From Candidatus Eisenbacteria bacterium (GTDB lineage: Bacteria; Desulfobacterota; Binatia; DP-6): a stretch of DNA of 64,000 nt. Numbering within the stretch: the stretch's first letter is position 1; each line of letters begins with the position of its first letter. The position numbers were made by a program, and so were the translations under genes. This document shows positions 43,368 through 52,787 of this stretch, one piece after another. The DNA is taken from the NCBI GenBank assembly GCA_035577985.1, contig DATJZY010000052.1, positions 1-64,000 of the forward strand, given 5' to 3'. The notes under the pieces were generated by a model. It made no database searches, had not been told where the DNA came from, and was given only the letters and a program-made list of their open reading frames with translations.

Positions 43368-45556
43368 AGCCGCTGCGCGAGCCGACCCTGCCGGCGCGGG
43401 ACGGTGCGCGCGCACGCACGATCGTCCGGCTCGAGGACGTCTACAAGACGTACCGCCCGGGCGAGGTCGACGTCCCGGTGCTCCGCGGCGTGTCGCTCGC
43501 AATCGACCGCGGCGAGCTCGTCGCGCTCATGGGTGCTTCGGGCTCCGGCAAGACCACGTTGATGAACGTCCTCGGCTGCCTCGACCGGCCGACGTCCGGT
43601 CGCTACTGGTTCGACGGCCAGGAGGTCTCGGCACTGTCGGCGACGGAGCTCGCGCGCTTGCGCAGCCGGAAGATCGGCTTCGTCTTCCAGAGCTTCAACC
43701 TGCTCGCCCGCACGAGCGCTCTCGACAACGTGCTGTTGCCGCTCGACTGCGGTGAGGAGCGGATCGACGATGCAGCAGCGATCGACCGCGGGCGAGCGCT
43801 CCTCCAGCGGGTCGGCCTCGGCGACCGGCTCGACCACGAGCCCTCGCAGATGTCGGGCGGCGAGCAACAGCGGGTGGCGATCGCGCGCGCGCTCGTCAAT
43901 CGGCCCGCATTGTTGCTCGCCGACGAGCCCACCGGGAACCTCGATTCGAAGACCAGCGCCGAGATCCTGGCGCTCATCGCCGAGCTTCACGCTCAAGGGG
44001 AGACGGTCGTTCTCGTCACGCACGATCCCGAAGTCGCTCGCCATGCCGAACGGGTCGTCCGCCTGCACGATGGGCGGATCGTGGAGGACGAGGCGACACG
44101 ACGTCGGACGTCGATGCCTCCTCGGCCGAAGCCGGCGGCATCGCTCGTCCTGTCCCGTCCCGGCCCCGCGCGAACGGCGCTCGGCGGAACGATTCGCCGG
44201 ACACTCCGGCGGCCGCTGGTGAGCCTCCGGCGCAACATCATGCGCTCCACACTCACCGCGCTCGGCATCATCATCGGCATCGGCGCCGTGATCGCCATGA
44301 TGGAAGTCGGCGAGGGCTCCCGGAAGGCCGTCGAGCAGAGCATCGCGAGCATCGGCGCCAACACGATGCTCGTGCTGCCCGGCGCGGCCTCGAGTGGCGG
44401 CGTGACGTTCGGCGCCGGCAGCGTGCAGACGCTCACGCCGGAAGACGGCCGGGAGATCGCCCGTCAGATCGAGGGCGCGAGCGCGGTCGCACCGGTGGTC
44501 CGGGCCCGGACCCAGGTGATCTACGGCAACCGCAACTGGGTCCCGATCTACATCTACGGCACGACCCCCGACTTCCTGCGGGCCCGCGACTGGGAGCCGG
44601 TCGCGGAGGGCGTTCCGTTCACGGATGGCGACGTCCGCAACGGCAGCGCCGTGTGTCTCATCGGACTGACGATCGTGCGGGAGCTCTTCCAGGGGCGGTC
44701 GCCACTCGGAGAGGAGCTGCGCATCCAGAACGTCGCCTTCAAGGTGGTCGGCGTCCTTCGCCGCAAGGGCGCGAACATGATGGGCCTCGATCAGGACGAC
44801 ATCGTCGTGGCGCCGTGGTCGACGATCAAGTATCGAATCAGCGGCACGACGCTCGCGACCGCGCCGCAGGCGACTGGTGGCGCGACTGCCGGCGAGTCCG
44901 TCCGGACGTTGAGCGAGCGATACCCGGGCTCACCCGCGCTGTATCCGGTCCCGTCGGCCCTCCAGGCCGCCGACACGCCGCAGCCGGTGCGCTTCACCAC
45001 CGTCGATCAGATCCTCATCAAGGTACGCGCGGCGGACGAGATCCCCGCGACCCTCGATCGAGTGCAGGCGCTGCTTCGCCAACGCCATCGCATCCGGCCG
45101 GGCGAGGATGACGACTTCAGCGTCCGCGACATGACCGAGATGATGCGGGCGATGTCGGCGAGCTCGCGGCTCATCGAAACCTTGCTGCTGGTCGTCGCGC
45201 TCATCGCGCTCGTGGTCGGGGGGGTGGGCATCATGAACATCATGCTGGTGTCGGTGACCGAGCGGACGCGCGAGGTCGGGCTCCGGATGGCGGTCGGCGC
45301 GCAGCCGGCGATGATCCTGCGGCAGTTCCTCGCGGAGGCGGTGATCCTCTGCATGTTCGGCGCGGCGGGCGGCGTCGCCCTCGGGCGCGCGAGCTCCATC
45401 CTGGTCCGCGCGATGCTCCATTGGCCGACGCAGGTTTCGCTCGCCGCGATCGGTGCGGCCGTGACGGTCGCGGTGACCGTCGGCCTCGTCTTCGGCTACT
45501 ACCCCGCATGGAAGGCATCGCGCCTCGATCCGATCGAGGCGCTGCGTTACGAGTAG
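43364..45556 (+). CDS. MacB-like ABC transporter, fused ATPase and permease
   Basis: 730 residues. The N-terminal ATPase has Walker A GASGSGKT (57-64), signature MSGGEQQRVAIARAL and Walker B LLLADEPTGNLDS. The permease follows from about residue 280: one membrane segment (STLTALGIIIGIGAVIAMM), a large periplasmic MacB_PCD domain and three C-terminal membrane segments (about 600-715) of the FtsX type. Such pumps export macrolides, peptides or lipoproteins; the substrate is not evident here. GTG start with a four-base overlap to the adaptor. Confidence 0.9.
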   Translation: MKPLREPTLPARDGARARTIVRLEDVYKTYRPGEVDVPVLRGVSLAIDRGELVALMGASGSGKTTLMNVLGCLDRPTSGRYWFDGQEVSALSATELARLRSRKIGFVFQSFNLLARTSALDNVLLPLDCGEERIDDAAAIDRGRALLQRVGLGDRLDHEPSQMSGGEQQRVAIARALVNRPALLLADEPTGNLDSKTSAEILALIAELHAQGETVVLVTHDPEVARHAERVVRLHDGRIVEDEATRRRTSMPPRPKPAASLVLSRPGPARTALGGTIRRTLRRPLVSLRRNIMRSTLTALGIIIGIGAVIAMMEVGEGSRKAVEQSIASIGANTMLVLPGAASSGGVTFGAGSVQTLTPEDGREIARQIEGASAVAPVVRARTQVIYGNRNWVPIYIYGTTPDFLRARDWEPVAEGVPFTDGDVRNGSAVCLIGLTIVRELFQGRSPLGEELRIQNVAFKVVGVLRRKGANMMGLDQDDIVVAPWSTIKYRISGTTLATAPQATGGATAGESVRTLSERYPGSPALYPVPSALQAADTPQPVRFTTVDQILIKVRAADEIPATLDRVQALLRQRHRIRPGEDDDFSVRDMTEMMRAMSASSRLIETLLLVVALIALVVGGVGIMNIMLVSVTERTREVGLRMAVGAQPAMILRQFLAEAVILCMFGAAGGVALGRASSILVRAMLHWPTQVSLAAIGAAVTVAVTVGLVFGYYPAWKASRLDPIEALRYE

Positions 45557-45598
45557 CCCCGAGCGGCCTGGTGATGGCACCCGTCCGGAACGACGTCG

Positions 45599-46234
45599 AT
45601 GAAGACGGTCACCAGACTGCTGATCTTCGCCAACTTTGCGGGGTTCGCTCTCGAGGCCGCCGTAGGAGACCCGCTCTTGGCGGCGTTCGCGCTGTGGCCG
45701 CCCGGTCGATACTTTGTTCCCGAGCTTCACGCCGTCGCCGGCTTTCGGCCCTGGCAGGTGGTCACGTACTCCTTCCTGCACGCGAACGTCGCGCACCTCC
45801 TGCTGAACATGCTGGCGCTCTCGATCTTCGGTCGCGACGTCGAGCGCGTGGTCGGGGGGCGGCGCTTCCTCGTGCTCTATCTCGCCGCGGTGCTGTCCGC
45901 GGCCGGCGTGCAGCTGACGGTCCTATCCCTCGCATCCGCCGCCCCGCCCTACCCGACGGTCGGCGCATCGGGCGGCGTCTTCGGCGTTCTGCTCGCCTTC
46001 GCCATTTTCTACCCGCGACGCATCGTGATGCTCGTCTTCCCGCCGATCCCGATGCCGGCATGGCTCTTCGTCACCGTCTACGGGCTCGTCGAGCTCGCCA
46101 GCGGCGTCCTCGGGACAACGGCAGGCGTCGCGCATTTCGCACACCTGGGCGGCATGCTGGGCGCTTACGTCGTGCTGCGGCGCTGGCGGCGGAGCGATGT
46201 GAGCGACTCGTCGCCGGCGCTCGGCCCCATATAG
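45599..46234 (+). CDS. Rhomboid-family intramembrane serine protease
   Basis: 211 residues with six hydrophobic segments. The catalytic Ser is in GASGGVFG (Ser124) and the His in VAHFAHLGG (His182); the L1-loop WQVVTYSFLHANVAHLLLNM is also typical. Rhomboids cleave membrane-spanning substrates within the bilayer. It lies 42 bases after the MacB-like gene. Its last 70 bases overlap the convergent hydrolase relic. Confidence 0.88.
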   Translation: MKTVTRLLIFANFAGFALEAAVGDPLLAAFALWPPGRYFVPELHAVAGFRPWQVVTYSFLHANVAHLLLNMLALSIFGRDVERVVGGRRFLVLYLAAVLSAAGVQLTVLSLASAAPPYPTVGASGGVFGVLLAFAIFYPRRIVMLVFPPIPMPAWLFVTVYGLVELASGVLGTTAGVAHFAHLGGMLGAYVVLRRWRRSDVSDSSPALGPI

Positions 46235-46737
46235 CGACGGAACCACTCCGTCGCGAGGCGCACCACTTCCTCGAGGGTCCCCGGTTCCTCGAACAGGTGG
46301 CTCGCGCCCGGCACGATCGTCAGGCGCTTCTCGCACCGCAGCTGCGCGAGCGCTTCCCGGTTCATCTGGATCACCGGCGCGTCGTCCCCACCCGCGATGA
46401 GGAGCGTTGGCGCCTGGACGCGGGGTAAGGCGGACGCCGCGAGATCGGGCCGCCCGCCGCGGGAGACGATGGCGGCGATGGCGGGATCGCTCGCGGCGGC
46501 GATGAGCGCCGCGGCCGCGCCCGTGCTCGCGCCGAAGTACCCGATTCGAAGGTCTTCGGTGAACTCATGCTTCCGGACCCAATCGGCGGCCGCACGAAGC
46601 CGGCCGGCAAGGAAGGCGACGTCGAAGACCAGCGCGCGATTCTCCCCCTCGTCCGCGGTGAGGAGATCGAAGGTGGCATGCGTGATGCTCGGCATCGGCA
46701 TGAGCCGTACACGAGCGCTCCGTAACCCGGTGCGCAA
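46165..46737 (-). pseudogene. Dienelactone-hydrolase-like alpha/beta hydrolase, N-terminus missing
   Basis: 190 codons. The nucleophile elbow GYFGASTGA (Ser71), the acid in LLIAGGDDAPV and the His in VPGASHLFEEPG are present. Homologous proteins have about 50 further N-terminal residues including the oxyanion HGSG strand, which are absent here. The match starts at ATFDLLTADEG. The upstream cfa gene begins 56 bases away on the other strand, so the start was probably deleted. It could be mistaken for an intact short hydrolase. Confidence 0.6.
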
Positions 46738-46792
46738 CCGCAGCGGAGCACGGACCGAGGATCGGCACGATCATTGCTCCCGCGTTCATTGT

Positions 46793-48010
46793 ATGGGCAT
46801 GCACGCCGCATCGGCGCCCCTGCCGCGCCATCCGACCGGGGCGCTCGCCGACCATTTCCGGCCCGAGGCGCCACCCGGCGTGCGCGGCGGTCGATTCGCA
46901 CGTCACGCGCGAGCACATTTCGCGTCGCTGCTGCGCCGGGCGGACGTCGAGCTCGACGGCGCGGCGCCGTGGGATCCTCGGGTGCACGACGACCGGCTTT
47001 TCGCACGCGTGCTCGTCGACGGAACGCTCGGCCTCGGCGAGGCGTACGTCGACGGCTGGTGGGATTGCCCGCGGCTGGACGAGCTCGTCGCCCGTGTGGC
47101 GCGTGCCGGCGTCGCCGCCGCACGGTGGAGCTGGAGGGACGTGCTCGCGGTCGCTGAAGCGAGGATCTGGAACGCGGGTCGGCGATCGCGCGCCTTCGAC
47201 ATCGCAACCCACCACTACGATCTCGGCAACGACCTCTTCGAGGCCATGCTCGATCGCCGCCTCACCTACAGCTGCGCCTACTGGAAGGACGCGCGGGATC
47301 TCGACGAGGCCCAGGAAGCGAAGCTCGATCTGATCTGCCGGAAGATCGGGCTCCGCCCCGGGATGCGGGTGCTCGACATCGGCAGCGGCTGGGGCAGCTT
47401 CGCGATCTTCGCCGCGGAACGGTACGGCGCCCGAGTGGTCGGGCTCACCGTCTCCCAGGCCCAGCAACGGCTCGCGACCGAGCGCGGGCGACACCTTCCG
47501 GTCGAATTTCGCGTGCAGGACTACCGCGACGTCGACGAGCCCTTCGACGCCGTCGTGTCGATCGGCATGTTCGAGCATGTGGGGCCGAAGAACTACGGCA
47601 CCTATTTCGACGTCGTTCGCCGGTGCCTGCGGCCCGACGGTCTGTCGCTCCTGCACACGATCGGGTCGCGCGCGCCTTCGGCGGCGGGCGATGGCTGGAT
47701 CATGCGCTACATCTTTCCAGGCGCCCACCTCCCGTCGGCCCACGAGCTCACGCGCGCGCTCGGACGGACGTTCGTGATCGAGGACTGGCACAACTTCGGG
47801 GCCGACTACGACCGGACGCTCCTCGCCTGGGACACGAACTTCCGGGCCGGCTGGGACCGGCTGCGCGTGCGCTACGACCAGCGCTTCTACCGCCTGTGGC
47901 GATACTATCTCCTCACCTGCGCCGGCAAGTTCCGGGCGCGCCAGAACCAGCTCTGGCAGATCGTGCTGGCGAAGAACGGCGTCACGGGTGGGTACGCGTC
48001 GCTACGCTAG
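46793..48010 (+). CDS. cfa: Cyclopropane-fatty-acyl-phospholipid synthase
   Basis: 405 residues. The SAM-binding motif VLDIGSGWGS is at about residue 193, preceded by the family segment IATHHYDLGNDLFEAMLDRR and TYSCAYWKDA, and followed by SIGMFEHVGPKNY and FIFPGAHLPS-like sequence (actual YIFPGAHLPS). The enzyme transfers a methylene group from SAM to unsaturated phospholipid chains, a known acid and stress adaptation. Start ATG at 46793 with another in-frame ATG two codons on. Its last 29 bases overlap the convergent prs gene. Confidence 0.93.
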   Translation: MGMHAASAPLPRHPTGALADHFRPEAPPGVRGGRFARHARAHFASLLRRADVELDGAAPWDPRVHDDRLFARVLVDGTLGLGEAYVDGWWDCPRLDELVARVARAGVAAARWSWRDVLAVAEARIWNAGRRSRAFDIATHHYDLGNDLFEAMLDRRLTYSCAYWKDARDLDEAQEAKLDLICRKIGLRPGMRVLDIGSGWGSFAIFAAERYGARVVGLTVSQAQQRLATERGRHLPVEFRVQDYRDVDEPFDAVVSIGMFEHVGPKNYGTYFDVVRRCLRPDGLSLLHTIGSRAPSAAGDGWIMRYIFPGAHLPSAHELTRALGRTFVIEDWHNFGADYDRTLLAWDTNFRAGWDRLRVRYDQRFYRLWRYYLLTCAGKFRARQNQLWQIVLAKNGVTGGYASLR

Positions 48011-48977
48011 GAAGCCCGCCCACGAGTGGCGGCGTGGGCCGGTGGGAGACTGCTAGCGAGCGTCCTCGGTCGAGCCCGTGCAGGCGGGCCACGGCGTCGG
48101 CCAGGAGCGGAGCGACGCTCACACGCTCGAGCGGCAGGCCGACCGGAGTGGCGAGGCTCAAGCTGTCGGTTGCGACAAGCCGGCGGATCGGAAGGCGTGT
48201 GAGGCGCTCCCCGGCCGGCCCGACGAGGAGGGCGTGAGTCGCGGCGACGGTGAGGTCCGGGACCGCACCGCCATCCAGCACGGCACCGATCGCTGCCGCG
48301 ACCGTTCCGCCCGTGCTGATCATGTCGTCGATCACGATCGGCATTCGGCCGCGCACGTCGCCAACGACGCCACGTACGCTCACCTCCGTACCGCTCAGCC
48401 GCGTCTTGTGTACAATCGCCACCGGCTGTGCGAGCCGCGCGGCGTACCGCTCCGCCAGCTTCGCGGCGCCGAGATCGGGGGACACGATCACCGCCGCGGC
48501 ACCCGCGGGGGGACGGACTGCCTCCGCCAAGAGGTCGACCGCGCTCAGATGCTCGATCGGGATTCCGAAGCATCCCTCGAGCGACGGCGTGTGGAGGTCG
48601 ATGGCGACCATGCCGGCGAGGGCGCCCGCCTCGATGAGCTGGGCGATCAGGCACGCGCTCAGCGGCTCGCCGTCTTGCGTGCGCCGATCCTGCCGAGCGT
48701 AGCCGAAATACGGGACGACCGCCGTGATGCGTACGGCCCCGGCACGGCGGCACGCGTCGGCGAGGAGAAGCAGCTCGAGCAGGTGCTCGCCGACGGGCGG
48801 GCCGGTCGGCTGCACGAGGTACACGTCGTCGCCACGGACGCGGTCGCGGATCTCGATCCGGACCTCGCCATCTGGAAAGTGCTGGAGCAGCCGCTCGCCC
48901 GCACCGAGGCCGAGGTGTTGCGCGACGGCGTCGGCGAGCCGGACGTTCGCGGTGCCGGAGAAGACGTGGAGGCGTAT
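47982..48977 (-). CDS. prs: Ribose-phosphate pyrophosphokinase, with an apparent ATA start codon
   Basis: 331 residues if read from 48977. The protein is a normal Prs: RLHVFSGTANVRLADAVA at the N-terminus, FPDGEVRIEIRDRVRGDDVY, VVPYFGYARQDRR, and the PRPP loop IVIDDMISTGGT. It makes PRPP from ribose 5-phosphate and ATP. The position where homologues have the initiating Met is an ATA codon, five codons after the TAG stop of the DksA-like gene in the same frame. There is no ATG, GTG or TTG before a GTG at 48824, which would remove 51 conserved residues. So either ATA initiates, the start is mutated, or there is a base error. The downstream tail (about 20 residues) is longer than usual. Confidence 0.8.
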   Translation of the reverse strand: MRLHVFSGTANVRLADAVAQHLGLGAGERLLQHFPDGEVRIEIRDRVRGDDVYLVQPTGPPVGEHLLELLLLADACRRAGAVRITAVVPYFGYARQDRRTQDGEPLSACLIAQLIEAGALAGMVAIDLHTPSLEGCFGIPIEHLSAVDLLAEAVRPPAGAAAVIVSPDLGAAKLAERYAARLAQPVAIVHKTRLSGTEVSVRGVVGDVRGRMPIVIDDMISTGGTVAAAIGAVLDGGAVPDLTVAATHALLVGPAGERLTRLPIRRLVATDSLSLATPVGLPLERVSVAPLLADAVARLHGLDRGRSLAVSHRPTPPLVGGLPSVATRTHP

Positions 48978-48989
48978 CGATCGTTCCGC

Positions 48990-49799
48990 CTACTCCCTCT
49001 CCGGAATCGGCGAATCCGGCGCCGTCTCCGGAGGCTCGCCTTCGTCCTCGGGCACGGTCCAGCGTTCGGCAGCGAGCGGCTGCATGCCCCGTCCCCCCGG
49101 GATGCGCTCCTCGTCGAGTGGCCGGACTTCCTCCTCGGGACGGGGGTCGCCGACCTCTTCGCGATCGAGCGTCGTCACGCGCACTCGGTCGCGGACCTCG
49201 AGCCCCAGACCGTCGGCCACGAGCTGGACCAGAACCTGCCGCTGCGCCTCACTCGGGAGCTCACCGGAGAGTCGCACCACGCCGCCATGACATCGGATGG
49301 ACACGCCGGCCAGATCGGGATCGCCGTGCGCCCGAATGCGTTCTCGCACGGTCTCCGCGAGCTCATCGTCGCCGAGATCACGATGGTCGGGCGGTATGGG
49401 ACGATGCGAGCTCGGCTCGAAGGGCCGAGGTGGCAGCGCGGGCGTCGTCTCGAGCCTGCTCGCGCAAGCGAGGCAGTATCGCGTCTCCGGCGTGGCGAGC
49501 AGCCGTTCGACCGCGATAGGCCGGCTGCAGCTCTCGCACGGTCCGTATCCGCCGATGGGGATCTTCGCGAGGGCGCGATGGATCTCTGCGAGCTCACGGC
49601 GGTCGCGCTCGCGGACGCAATCGAGGAGCCGGGTCATTGCTTCGGCCTGCCCACGCGTCTCGAGCTCGGGCTCCCGACCCTCCTCGATGACGCGCAGGTC
49701 GGCTTCGAGACCGTCGACGTCGTCGAAGAGGCGGCGCTGGCGGTCGAGGAGCTTTCGGCGGATGCGGTCGAGCCTCTCACGTCCGATCGCGACGTTCAT
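48990..49799 (-). CDS. DksA/TraR zinc-finger protein fused to a BON domain
   Basis: 269 residues. The N-terminal coiled coil (about 5-75) and C4 zinc finger CESC...CLAC (about 88-111, spacing 17) are those of DksA/TraR proteins, which bind the RNA polymerase secondary channel and act with ppGpp. A BON domain follows (about 145-212: TVRERIRAHGDPDLAGVSIR, GVVRLSGELPSEAQRQVL). An acidic tail ends the protein. This fusion is unusual. A GGAGGT ribosome-binding site precedes the ATG. It is followed directly by prs in the same operon. Confidence 0.85.
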   Translation of the reverse strand: MNVAIGRERLDRIRRKLLDRQRRLFDDVDGLEADLRVIEEGREPELETRGQAEAMTRLLDCVRERDRRELAEIHRALAKIPIGGYGPCESCSRPIAVERLLATPETRYCLACASRLETTPALPPRPFEPSSHRPIPPDHRDLGDDELAETVRERIRAHGDPDLAGVSIRCHGGVVRLSGELPSEAQRQVLVQLVADGLGLEVRDRVRVTTLDREEVGDPRPEEEVRPLDEERIPGGRGMQPLAAERWTVPEDEGEPPETAPDSPIPERE

Positions 49800-49821
49800 G
49801 GATTCACCTCCGAAACCGGGG

Positions 49822-50244
49822 CTATCGTTCGACCTCGCGCTCAGCCGCCTCGAGCCAGAGCCGCTTGAGGCTCTTGGGCAGCTGGCTGAAGACGTCCCAG
49901 GATTCGCCGTGGAGCCCGCGCCGGTTACCCAGGAGCTCTTGGAGCGCTCCGAAGACGACCTTCACCGCCCGCTCTGCCGCCGCGCCGTTCGCCAGGCCGC
50001 TTCGCGCGCAGACGTGAGCCAGGAATTCCACCGATTGGGTGGGGGCCACCGTCCGGTCGGAACGATCGCCCTCTTCCCACAGCGTCTTCAGGGTGCTCGG
50101 CAGCTGAGCCGCCACGTCGTCGGCCTCCTTCGGCGTGAGCCGGTCGCGCAGCTCCTGGAAGATGGCGAAGATCACCTCTTCGGCGCGCACCGCATCGCAC
50201 CCGAGTCGGCCTGCCACCTTTCGGAAGAACGTCACGTCGTCCAT
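49822..50244 (-). CDS. DUF2267 protein
   Basis: 140 residues made of two similar halves, each with the pattern ...FxxxVAxRxG...AxxxVxAxFxxLxxRL...Exx DVxxQLPxxLKxLW: the first ends AAQLPSTLKTLWEEG and the second ends FSQLPKSLKRLWLEA. This is DUF2267 (PF10025), small cytoplasmic proteins common in stress islands and of unknown function. It lies 22 bases before the DksA-BON gene and is probably the first gene of that operon. Confidence 0.85.
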   Translation of the reverse strand: MDDVTFFRKVAGRLGCDAVRAEEVIFAIFQELRDRLTPKEADDVAAQLPSTLKTLWEEGDRSDRTVAPTQSVEFLAHVCARSGLANGAAAERAVKVVFGALQELLGNRRGLHGESWDVFSQLPKSLKRLWLEAAEREVER

Positions 50245-50406
50245 GACGGATTGATCTGCAAGACCACTGCCACCTGATTCCGCGTTTCTACCGGCGCGTG
50301 CTTCCCCCCAGCGGGAATCAGCGCGCCCCGAAGAAGCAGAACCGGCGAATCGCGCTGGCGGGCCGACGGACACATCGTGCCCGCGACCTGCTATGTCGCA
50401 CGAGCG

Positions 50407-51192
50407 GTGACGGTCACGTTCCTCGGCACCCGGGGCTACATCGAGGTCTGCACGCCTCGGCACTTCCGGCACGCCGCGCTCCTCGTCACACACCGGCGCG
50501 GGCGGGTCATGATCGACTGCGGTGAGGACTGGCTGGGCCGGCTCGGGCGTATCCGACCCCACGCCATCGTCGTCACGCACGCCCACCCGGACCACGCGGG
50601 TGGTCTCTCACGTGACGTACCCTGTCCGGTCTACGCGACCGCCGCCGCATGGCGTGGGCTCGCGCGGTTCGACATCCCGGCGCGTGTCCGACGGATCGTA
50701 CGAGCGCGCGCCCCGATCAGGATCGCGGGCATGGTTTTCGAAGCCTTTCCTGTGGAACATTCGCTGCGGGCTCCTGCGGTCGGATACCGTGTCACGGCCG
50801 ACGGTATCGCCATCTTCTACGTCCCCGACGTCCTGTCGATCCCCGCTCGCCGGGCGGCCCTTCGAGGAATACGGCTCTACGTCGGGGACGGCGCATCGGT
50901 CGTCCGGCCGATCTTACGCCGGCGCGGCCACGCGCTCTTTGGCCATACCACCGTCACGACGCAGATCGGATGGTGTCGCGCCGAAGGTGTTCCGCGGGCG
51001 CTCTTCACGCACTGCGGGACCGGGATCGTCGCAGGCAACGCTCGAGAGACGGCCGAACGACTCGAGGCGCTCGGACGGGCCCAGGGTGTCGAAACGGCCA
51101 TCGCGCACGATGGCCTCGTGCTCAGGCTCCGGGTCACCGCACCAGGTGACCGCGTGGCTCGTCCGGCTCGAGGCGCCAATCAGTCGCGCTAG
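50407..51192 (+). CDS. Metallo-beta-lactamase-fold hydrolase
   Basis: 261 residues from a GTG giving VTVTFLGTRGYIE. The metal-binding motif is THAHPDHAGG (about residue 62), with further ligands likely at VEHS, VGDGAS and FTHCG. No other domain is seen. The family includes nucleases and hydrolases, and the substrate cannot be told. An earlier GTG at 50377 would add ten residues that look less conserved. It is divergent from the DUF2267 operon. Confidence 0.8.
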   Translation: MTVTFLGTRGYIEVCTPRHFRHAALLVTHRRGRVMIDCGEDWLGRLGRIRPHAIVVTHAHPDHAGGLSRDVPCPVYATAAAWRGLARFDIPARVRRIVRARAPIRIAGMVFEAFPVEHSLRAPAVGYRVTADGIAIFYVPDVLSIPARRAALRGIRLYVGDGASVVRPILRRRGHALFGHTTVTTQIGWCRAEGVPRALFTHCGTGIVAGNARETAERLEALGRAQGVETAIAHDGLVLRLRVTAPGDRVARPARGANQSR

Positions 51193-51242
51193 GCGCCACG
51201 GCTCTTCCCATCGAGCAGACTTGATCGGTGATGGCTCATGCC

Positions 51243-51510
51243 ATCGAGTAGCGGCGTCGCCACTGGCGGCACCACACGCGCGGCGCTTCGCGGCGTGCGG
51301 CGCGCCAACCCGCGGCGCATCGTCCTCGCCGTCGGCGTTGCACCGGCCGACACGGCCGACGTCCTGCGCCGGGAGGTCGACGACTTCGTGAGCATCGCGA
51401 CGCCGGAGGAGTTTGGCGCCGTGGGCCAGTTCTACCGCGACTTCCGCCAGGTGAGCGACGGCGAGGTCGTCGCGCTGCTCGCCAAGGCGGCTGGCGAGCG
51501 GGAGCGCGCC
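51243..51510 (+). pseudogene. C-terminal fragment of a phosphoribosyltransferase
   Basis: The frame reads GVATGGTTRAALRGVRRANP, RRIVLAVGVAPADTADVLRR and FGAVGQFYRDFRQVSDGEVV, homologous to the last 85 residues of the intact phosphoribosyltransferase at 62040. The PRPP loop is half present (its VDDG part is lost) and the first 140 residues are missing. Confidence 0.75.
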
Positions 51511-51938
51511 GCGCGTCCGAACCACGGTATCGCGACACGACACGATCCATGATCCGGCATCCGCTCTGACGGCCGCAGCGGCGAAGCGTCGAGTCGAGAT
51601 CGGTGGATCGCAGGCCGATGCCGTGCCGCGCCGCGCCGGTCTCCCGGCGAGTGGGCCATGGAGGAAAACACTTCTCAGAAATCGGGAACGCGCATCGCAT
51701 CGGTTCCCACGCATCGGAGTGGAGTGGACGCGTCAGCCGCAGGTGAACTGGATTTTGCGCGGCGATGGGGAAGCCGAGGCGTCCAGGGGTCCGGAGGAGG
51801 CGACCGAGAATCGAGACGAGCCATGACAATGACGCTCTCTGGCGCTCTTCTTGCTCTCCAGATCGGACATGACCGCCATCCTTCTGGACCGTGCCGTCCG
51901 TCGCTACCGTCCGCGCACGATGGCCGTCGGGCACGCGG
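51511..51938. other. Stretch without a recognised gene
   Basis: No frame resembles a known protein. The region separates the phosphoribosyltransferase relic from the deacetylase operon and should contain the operon promoter. Confidence 0.3.
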
Positions 51939-52787
51939 ATGCATCCCGGCGATGAGCAGGCCCGTGGGACGAGCAGGAGCGGCTGGCGTTCGGACACGCT
52001 ACTGCTCGCAATCGTCCTTCTCGTAGCCACGGCCCGAGCCGAGCCGCCGGCCGGCATGTCCCCGATTCCCATTCTCGTCTATCACCGATTCGGGCCCATC
52101 GTGACCGACGCGATGACGGTCACGACGAGCACCTTCGCGTCACACCTCGAGTACCTCGCTGGACACGGCTACACGGTGATCCCGCTGCGCGCGCTCGTCG
52201 GCGCGCTTCGCGGGAGCGCGCCGCAGCCGCCGCCGCGCTCCGTGGTCATCACGGCGGACGACGGCCATCGGACGGTCTACAGCGAGATGCTTCCGCTGGT
52301 GCGCCGCTTCCAGGTTCCGGTGACGCTCTTCGTGTACCCGTCTGCGATCTCACGTGCCGACTATGCGCTCACCTGGGACCAGCTCCGCGACCTGCGGGCA
52401 ACGGGGCTGGTCGACGTGCAATCGCACACCTTCTGGCATCCCAACTTCCGCGTCGAGAAGCGGCGCTTGGCTCCCGCCGCGTACGACGCCTTCGTCACGA
52501 ATCAGCTCGTACGCTCCCGTCGCATGCTCGAATCGCAGCTCGACGGCTCCGTGGATCTGCTCGCGTGGCCGTTCGGGATCGTCGACGACGAGCTCGCCGC
52601 GAAGGCGGCGGCGGCGGGGTACATGGCCGGGTTCACGATCGAGCGCCGACACGTGCGGGCGGGCGACTCCCTTTTGAAGCTGCCTCGCTATCTCATGACC
52701 GACGCGGATCGCGGCAAGGCGTTCGAAGCCCTCCTCACAGACGGCGCGCCCCGCCGCGAGCCGTCGATGGAGAAGCGAGCACCGTGA
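51939..52787 (+). CDS. Exported polysaccharide deacetylase (NodB family)
   Basis: 282 residues with a signal peptide (LLLAIVLLVATARA, about residues 20-34). The NodB motifs are VVITADDGHRTVY (metal-binding Asp) and DVQSHTFWHPN (His-x3-His), with AWPFG as the third motif; PILVYHRFG and GYTVIPLRALV place it with the PgaB-like subgroup. It removes N-acetyl groups from a glycan in the envelope. Its stop overlaps the next start by one base (TGATG). A degraded copy of its first third is at 36960. Confidence 0.88.
   Translation: MHPGDEQARGTSRSGWRSDTLLLAIVLLVATARAEPPAGMSPIPILVYHRFGPIVTDAMTVTTSTFASHLEYLAGHGYTVIPLRALVGALRGSAPQPPPRSVVITADDGHRTVYSEMLPLVRRFQVPVTLFVYPSAISRADYALTWDQLRDLRATGLVDVQSHTFWHPNFRVEKRRLAPAAYDAFVTNQLVRSRRMLESQLDGSVDLLAWPFGIVDDELAAKAAAAGYMAGFTIERRHVRAGDSLLKLPRYLMTDADRGKAFEALLTDGAPRREPSMEKRAP

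Noticed and set aside
46165-46737. Intact dienelactone hydrolase
   Set aside because: The catalytic triad is visible but the first strands with the oxyanion region are missing, so it was listed as truncated.
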